The notes below the pieces were generated by a model. It saw only the letters and a program-made list of their open reading frames with translations, made no database searches and was not told the DNA's origin. Below, in pieces: positions 20,780 to 25,851 of a DNA stretch of 25,851 bases; the first letter of the stretch is position 1, and each line of letters begins with the position of its first letter. Source of the stretch: a virus; the IMG/VR virus record IMGVR_UViG_3300007345_000238, positions 1 to 25,851 of that record, one strand, 5' to 3'. The position numbers and the translations under genes are program-made.

Positions 20780-23700
20780 TGGCAATAGATAAAGTATTTC
20801 CCAGAAGACTCAATTCGAGCAAGGATACACGTTTACACCAGCAGGATGAGATGCTGGATGCGGTCAACGTAACTATTGACGACAACAATGGAGAGTTCTC
20901 CTCAGGCGTAGAAACAGCCACTGGAAACTTCGGCGTCTTGAAGCCAGTCAAGGGCAACTCGGCTGTGACAAACCTTACCGATCACGGCCTTGCCACTGGG
21001 TCTAAGGTTATCGGAAGCTGCAACGACGAGCGTGCTGGCCGCATCTACTACTTTGTGTACAGCCCAAATGGCTCACAGTCAGGTGTTTACTTCTACGACA
21101 CTTCGGGCAACAACCTGCAGAAGTTGCTCTCATCTGAGCTGTTCAACTTTAGGGGCAACTCTTACGTTGACGGCAACGTGGTGTATATCCCTAACTCAGT
21201 GGTTGGGGGGACCGACTTGAAGCCCATCCTGTTCTTCACTGACAACCATACGGAGCCGAAGAAGATTGATGTCCAGAGAGCTTCCGAAGCTGGATCTGGT
21301 TTGCAGTTCTTGGACTTTGTTTCTGTCTGCCCTAGAACTCCTGTTGACCCACCTCAGTGGAGCTTCCAGAACGATCCGACCTACAAGGTCAGCAACTTCA
21401 AGGGGGAGAGGGGATTTCAGTTTGCATACCAGAACGTATATAAGTCTGGAGACGTGAGTGCGCTCAGCACTTACTCTACTCTGGCGGTTCCATCTGCCTA
21501 CTTGAATCAGGGTGCTCAGCCCAACCCTAACTTCTTCTCTGAGAACTACATCCAGCTCAACATCCCAGATAACGCATTCACCTCAGAGGTGTCTCGCGTT
21601 AGAATCTTGGTAAGAAGCGGCAACACAGGTGCGTGGCTGATTGCAGACGAGGTAGACTACAGCGGAGGCAGTGTCTCTTCTAAGTTCTACAACGATGAGA
21701 TCTACACGGCTCTTCCTGTTGGGGAGACTCGTCGCCACTTTGATGCGGTCCCCAAGAAGGCACGCACCCAAGACATCACCAATAACCGACTCTTCTACGC
21801 AAACTACGTTGAGGGGTTCGACGTACCCGATGTTGACGCTACTATCAATCACGGATTTGCTGAGAGACCTACCGACTTTATCTCCCTTCAGCTGGAAGTT
21901 ATTCCAGAGATCAGACAGGTCAACGACTCTACGGATGACACCTCTCCCCACAACAGGGTTTCTGCATACAAGCTGGATACATCTGGACTGCCTGACAGCA
22001 TTGCCGCTGGCACTCAGGTTATCTTCAACCTGAACGTAAGCCCAGACAATAACTTCCACTTCTACGAGTCACGCAACAGCTACCACGGAAGTGCTCAGCT
22101 CACCAAGCTCGGTGATGGTACCGAGGGCCACATCGCTCAATCGGTTGAGCATCAGGGTCTCTTCATTGACATGGGAAATGAGACTGTTGGCATGGCTGCT
22201 GGAGGAGCTTCGTTCTTCCCTAGTCTTCAGGGAGGTGGTATCGACCTTCCTTCTGTAGCAGAGCAAACGTCTGGTCTTAAAAGACGGTCTATTGCAGAGA
22301 TTCCATACAGAACGGCAAACTCTATCGACGAAGCTATGCCTCGTTGGGCTCCTGCGTTCACGAATGAAGGTGAGATCGATGTTACTTACGGTACTTCGGC
22401 ACACAACCCATTCATCATTCAGGGGAGACCACTTGAGTTCGGCGCTTCATTCAGCACATTGCTCGACATCTCACGTGAGAGACTATCTCTGATTATCAGA
22501 GACCTCCTCACTGGCAACTATCTCAGAGGAGACTCGTCTTTGTTTGATTCTCAAGTAGTTAACGGAAACCCCGTTTCTATCCCTCTGATCGACACCATCT
22601 CTGTAAACAACGTTGCTCAGTACGACATCGACTTGAACATCTCCAACAAGGATAAGCTGAATGTCTTCGGGTCTCCCGACTACAGGACTAAGCTGATCAA
22701 TGCTGTCGGTGACTACAGTGCAATCGAGGCTGCTGATTCAAGGGGCGTGCAGCCATGCGGTTTCTTTATTGTGAACAAGGCCACACCAAGCTTTACACTT
22801 AGAGATATCTCTGATCAGTACGCCTTGTCCGAGTATGGCAATCAGGACAATTCATTCTTTGCTCTTGACTTGGTCGACATCCAGAACCCAGAGATCTTCA
22901 CTTGCATCCCCGATGTGGATATGAGCGAAGGGGTGGGCGATAGAATTTCCAACTGGGCTGACGTCTTTTTGACTAATGCCCAAGGCGGTGAACTTGATCT
23001 CCAGTTTGGAAACATCTTTGACGGATGGGTATGCTTGACTCCTGATTTCATTCAGTTTGAGCTTGGGGATCTTAGCGCCCCAGAGCTAGGTGCAACAGGT
23101 GCTGGGGGTATGTTCACTCACCTCGGCTCTCAAGCCGCATTCATCGTTAGTGGATTGGACCCATTGATTGATTCAGTTGAACTTAACGGCATCTATGGGA
23201 CTCTTGAGGATGAGATTGACGTCACTCAAATCAAAAGGTGGTTTGGTGGTCTCATCCCCGCAGGAACAACACGGACTCAAGTTGAGAGACTTGATGGGGT
23301 GTTCTCATTTGCATACAGTGGAGAACAAGCACTGATTCATACATTCAGCAGGTTCGCTGCTGATGCTCAAGAGTTTGATGATATTGAGATCATCCAACGT
23401 GAAGACGCTTTCTTCCAGTTTGCATTCTCTACACTTGACGGAGAGGCTGGAGCAAGCGGGAAGGACTCTGGCGAACTTGCAGGAGTTAACTACAAAGGCC
23501 TTGACTTTGGAAGTGTTACCCACAAGTGTATCGTTATGGGATACGCACCATTCATCGGGTCTTTTGAGTCTTCAGTTTTCAAGGACGCTATGGGTCAGTC
23601 TAGCTGGAACATGCCGTTGCTCTTCGTCCCAAATGATCAGAATGCTGTTACGTCGATTGACATGTGGTCGGACTCAGCTGCTGCTGATGCTGACGACCCC

Positions 23701-25851
23701 ATCCTCGAAAGAGAGTCTGCAATCGTTGAGGTAACCTCATTTGATGCTATAACTGTTCCTCCCAACACGGGCAGCACTGCTAGCAGGTCCTTTAAGACAA
23801 AGGCCACTCACGACTTCGGCATCGTGTTCTACGACCAGAGAGGTAGATCCACCGACGTGGTGCCTCTGGGGAGTACGTATGTTGACGGGTACGATAACGG
23901 AGTTGCTCAGGGGCCAGTAAGCATTCAAGTCAACTTGAACAGCTCTCCCCCGTCGTGGGCATGGCACTATCAAATCGTTTACGGAGGCAACAGCACTGTT
24001 GATGACTTCATTCAGTACACTGCTGGTGGGGCGTTCATTGAGCACGCCAACGAAGGAACGAACGGAAACATCTACGTTTCCCTCAACTACCTTCAGGAGA
24101 ACAGAGACGTGTCTTACGCTGAGTCTTTCGGGGCTGTATCTACAATTGGAACCAAGGACCTGTACAACTACAAGGAGGGTGACAAGCTGCGGATCATCTC
24201 TTATTACTCGAACCAGTCTAACAGGGTGTACCCCACTGCATATGAGTTTGATGTAGTCGGTCTGGTCAACCTTGCTGATGACGAGGACAACCCGCTTATC
24301 AACCAAGACAACCCTCCAGCCATCCCCTCGAAGGTTGGTCAGTTCTTGGTTTTGAGAGACAACCCCAGCGCAACTGGATTCTCGTTTGACTATGTGAAGT
24401 CAGCTCAAAGCGGTAACGGCACCTCCCCTTCTGCCTCTAACGCTCACCTGTGGAACAACAGATGCGTCTTTGAGATCTACAGCCCTATCAACAATCAGGA
24501 TATTGAGAACAGGGTCTACTACGAGATCTCTCGCAAGTACAACGTGATTAGAGATGGTGGGGTGCCCAGCTGGGAGAACAACCAGATTGTTCTTCAGAAC
24601 GGTGACGTGTGGTTTAGACGAACTGCACTAGCCATGCCTTCGTACAACGTACAGCAGGAGAGATTCCTAAACCTTATTAGGGATGTAGGCACTAGCAGCC
24701 CCAAGTTTTTGGACTACTATGTTGAAAGCAAGACGTTTACAGACGTTATCTCTGGTGCGGACCAATATGATTACGGGCGCCCCAAGGTAATGAACCGATT
24801 CCAAAAGGAGATTCGCAGAGATTCCTCTGTGACCTTCTCGGACTTCAACAGCCTGTCTTCACCTGTCTTGCGATACACGACGTTTGACGCCACTACAAGC
24901 AACTTTAAGGATCTTCCCAATAAGCATGGTCAGATTTCCAAGATCGTTGATTTTGGAGACTCTATTTTCGTTCTGAACGAGGAGAAGGTCAGCGCCCTCC
25001 CAATCGCTCGCAGTGTCATCTCGGACCTCACTGGTCAGGAGTTGATCGTAGCATCAGAGAAAGTTATCGGAACTCAGTCTTTCTATGCGGGAGACAATGG
25101 TTGTAGCACCAACCCTGAATCGGTGGCCAAGGTGGGGGAGAGCTTGTACTTCGCAAACAAGGAGAAGCAAGAGGTATACAAGTTCAACCCAGCCAACGGT
25201 GTTCAGATCATCTCTGAGAAGGGCATGAAGTCGTACTTCAGGGAGCTCTTCCAGTCGGCCATTGACTCGTCACTTAACTCTGGTCAGGTCAGAGTTGTTG
25301 GTGGATACGACCCCATCCTCGACGAGTACGTACTCAGTGTGTACAATGCCGTGACCTTGAGTTTCTCTGGAGATGTCGAGGTTCTTCAGGAGTCAGGATC
25401 TACTGTTCAAGACGATCCAGTCAACCCGACAAATGGTGAAGGCGAAGAAGAGGAAGGTGGAGATGGCGTGGTTGGTCCTGTTATTGATCAGGATGTATTG
25501 GATGCGCTCGAAGAGCAAAATGAAATTTTGCTTGGGCAGGTCGGATCTCTCTACGATGCAATCGTCAATGTGATCAACGAAGAGGGTGCACCAAGTGTCG
25601 ATGAGCTTACTGTAGAGCTGACCACTTTTGTCGATAACCTTGATTCTGAAATCACAGGTTTTGAGGATGCCATCTCATCTCTTACTGGAGGTGAAGTAAC
25701 CGTAAATGCTCTTAATGAGTTTGTTGGTTTGCTTGAAGGATCTCTAAACGACAACGAGGCTACAATTACTGGGCAGCTTAGCTCAGCCAGTGCGTCTCAT
25801 GAGCAGATCAGAGACAGCCTTAACACCAGTGCCCTGCAGATGACCGTCGCA
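20779..25851 (+). CDS. Giant tail muzzle/stabilisation-type protein (3' truncated)
   Basis: I read this frame row by row and found no stop, so at least 1691 residues lie in the window and the gene continues beyond it. It begins MAIDKVFPRRLNSSKDTRLH and has NNRLFYANYVEGFDVP at ~335-350. At ~1435-1517 come FYAGDNGCSTNPESV, GMKSYFRELFQS and VGGYDPILDEYVLSVYN. These motifs are those I recall from crAss-like muzzle/stabilisation proteins that form the tail nozzle. Between them are long beta-rich stretches. From ~1550 an acidic, Gly-rich linker (GEGEEEEGGDG) leads to a new helical, coiled-coil-like region (DALEEQNEILLGQVGSLYDAI) running off the end, which looks like an added C-terminal domain. AGA is a common arginine codon. 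Confidence 0.85.
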   Translation, partial: MAIDKVFPRRLNSSKDTRLHQQDEMLDAVNVTIDDNNGEFSSGVETATGNFGVLKPVKGNSAVTNLTDHGLATGSKVIGSCNDERAGRIYYFVYSPNGSQSGVYFYDTSGNNLQKLLSSELFNFRGNSYVDGNVVYIPNSVVGGTDLKPILFFTDNHTEPKKIDVQRASEAGSGLQFLDFVSVCPRTPVDPPQWSFQNDPTYKVSNFKGERGFQFAYQNVYKSGDVSALSTYSTLAVPSAYLNQGAQPNPNFFSENYIQLNIPDNAFTSEVSRVRILVRSGNTGAWLIADEVDYSGGSVSSKFYNDEIYTALPVGETRRHFDAVPKKARTQDITNNRLFYANYVEGFDVPDVDATINHGFAERPTDFISLQLEVIPEIRQVNDSTDDTSPHNRVSAYKLDTSGLPDSIAAGTQVIFNLNVSPDNNFHFYESRNSYHGSAQLTKLGDGTEGHIAQSVEHQGLFIDMGNETVGMAAGGASFFPSLQGGGIDLPSVAEQTSGLKRRSIAEIPYRTANSIDEAMPRWAPAFTNEGEIDVTYGTSAHNPFIIQGRPLEFGASFSTLLDISRERLSLIIRDLLTGNYLRGDSSLFDSQVVNGNPVSIPLIDTISVNNVAQYDIDLNISNKDKLNVFGSPDYRTKLINAVGDYSAIEAADSRGVQPCGFFIVNKATPSFTLRDISDQYALSEYGNQDNSFFALDLVDIQNPEIFTCIPDVDMSEGVGDRISNWADVFLTNAQGGELDLQFGNIFDGWVCLTPDFIQFELGDLSAPELGATGAGGMFTHLGSQAAFIVSGLDPLIDSVELNGIYGTLEDEIDVTQIKRWFGGLIPAGTTRTQVERLDGVFSFAYSGEQALIHTFSRFAADAQEFDDIEIIQREDAFFQFAFSTLDGEAGASGKDSGELAGVNYKGLDFGSVTHKCIVMGYAPFIGSFESSVFKDAMGQSSWNMPLLFVPNDQNAVTSIDMWSDSAAADADDPILERESAIVEVTSFDAITVPPNTGSTASRSFKTKATHDFGIVFYDQRGRSTDVVPLGSTYVDGYDNGVAQGPVSIQVNLNSSPPSWAWHYQIVYGGNSTVDDFIQYTAGGAFIEHANEGTNGNIYVSLNYLQENRDVSYAESFGAVSTIGTKDLYNYKEGDKLRIISYYSNQSNRVYPTAYEFDVVGLVNLADDEDNPLINQDNPPAIPSKVGQFLVLRDNPSATGFSFDYVKSAQSGNGTSPSASNAHLWNNRCVFEIYSPINNQDIENRVYYEISRKYNVIRDGGVPSWENNQIVLQNGDVWFRRTALAMPSYNVQQERFLNLIRDVGTSSPKFLDYYVESKTFTDVISGADQYDYGRPKVMNRFQKEIRRDSSVTFSDFNSLSSPVLRYTTFDATTSNFKDLPNKHGQISKIVDFGDSIFVLNEEKVSALPIARSVISDLTGQELIVASEKVIGTQSFYAGDNGCSTNPESVAKVGESLYFANKEKQEVYKFNPANGVQIISEKGMKSYFRELFQSAIDSSLNSGQVRVVGGYDPILDEYVLSVYNAVTLSFSGDVEVLQESGSTVQDDPVNPTNGEGEEEEGGDGVVGPVIDQDVLDALEEQNEILLGQVGSLYDAIVNVINEEGAPSVDELTVELTTFVDNLDSEITGFEDAISSLTGGEVTVNALNEFVGLLEGSLNDNEATITGQLSSASASHEQIRDSLNTSALQMTVA

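Noticed and set aside
23737-24306. Minus-strand ORF of 189 codons opposite the giant tail gene
   Set aside because: The plus-strand frame is open through the whole region with family-like motifs, so this is an antisense shadow.

Overview
The window is a block of a double-stranded DNA tailed-phage genome, infecting a member of the Bacteroidota (most likely an aquatic flavobacterial-type host; this is inference). Two things point to that host group. Many gene starts are preceded by the Bacteroidota -7 promoter element TAnnTTTG (usually as TATATTTG). I also see no convincing Shine-Dalgarno sequences, only A/T-rich leaders. The terminase, portal, connector and very large tail protein at the right end resemble, from memory of family motifs, the Crassvirales (crAss-like) and related Bacteroidota podoviruses, so a short-tailed virion is the most likely morphology.

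Layout. 1-1617: the end of a lectin-like adhesion protein and two small companions. 1618-2040: the only minus-strand gene, a winged-helix regulator, whose start codon abuts that of the next plus-strand gene. 2041-4430: small accessory genes, including a tandem GroES-like co-chaperonin, an overlapping 47-residue ORF, an HNH endonuclease, a tRNA-Arg(UCU) and a zinc-ribbon protein. 4430-9022: terminase large subunit and portal. 9022-12018: beta-rich and fibre-like proteins (a collagen-like fibre and a ConA/LamG-type protein). 12031-12870: four small, strongly basic proteins in an overlapping chain. 12906-14060: three small structural proteins, two of them paralogues. 14087-16626: scaffold and major capsid protein. 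16688-19134: a small structural protein, another lectin-like protein and a 278-residue protein with an AT-hook-like, Lys/Ala/Pro-rich head. 19181-25851: two connector/ring-like proteins and a giant muzzle/stabilisation-type tail protein that runs off the window (at least 1691 residues).

How it works together. TerL, portal, scaffold and capsid protein build and fill the head; the co-chaperonin probably helps fold the capsid protein. The connectors and muzzle protein close the head and form the short tail, and the lectin/collagen-type proteins would bind host surface glycans. Genes are packed with TAATG, TGATG or ATGA overlaps, so most are probably translationally coupled. The late region is punctuated by hairpin terminators, each followed within a few bases by a new promoter whose -7 element lies only 2-6 bases from an ATG. 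This architecture predicts several leaderless mRNAs and is the most interesting feature of the window. No integrase, CRISPR array or insertion sequence was seen, and no gene-free stretch exceeds 300 bases.
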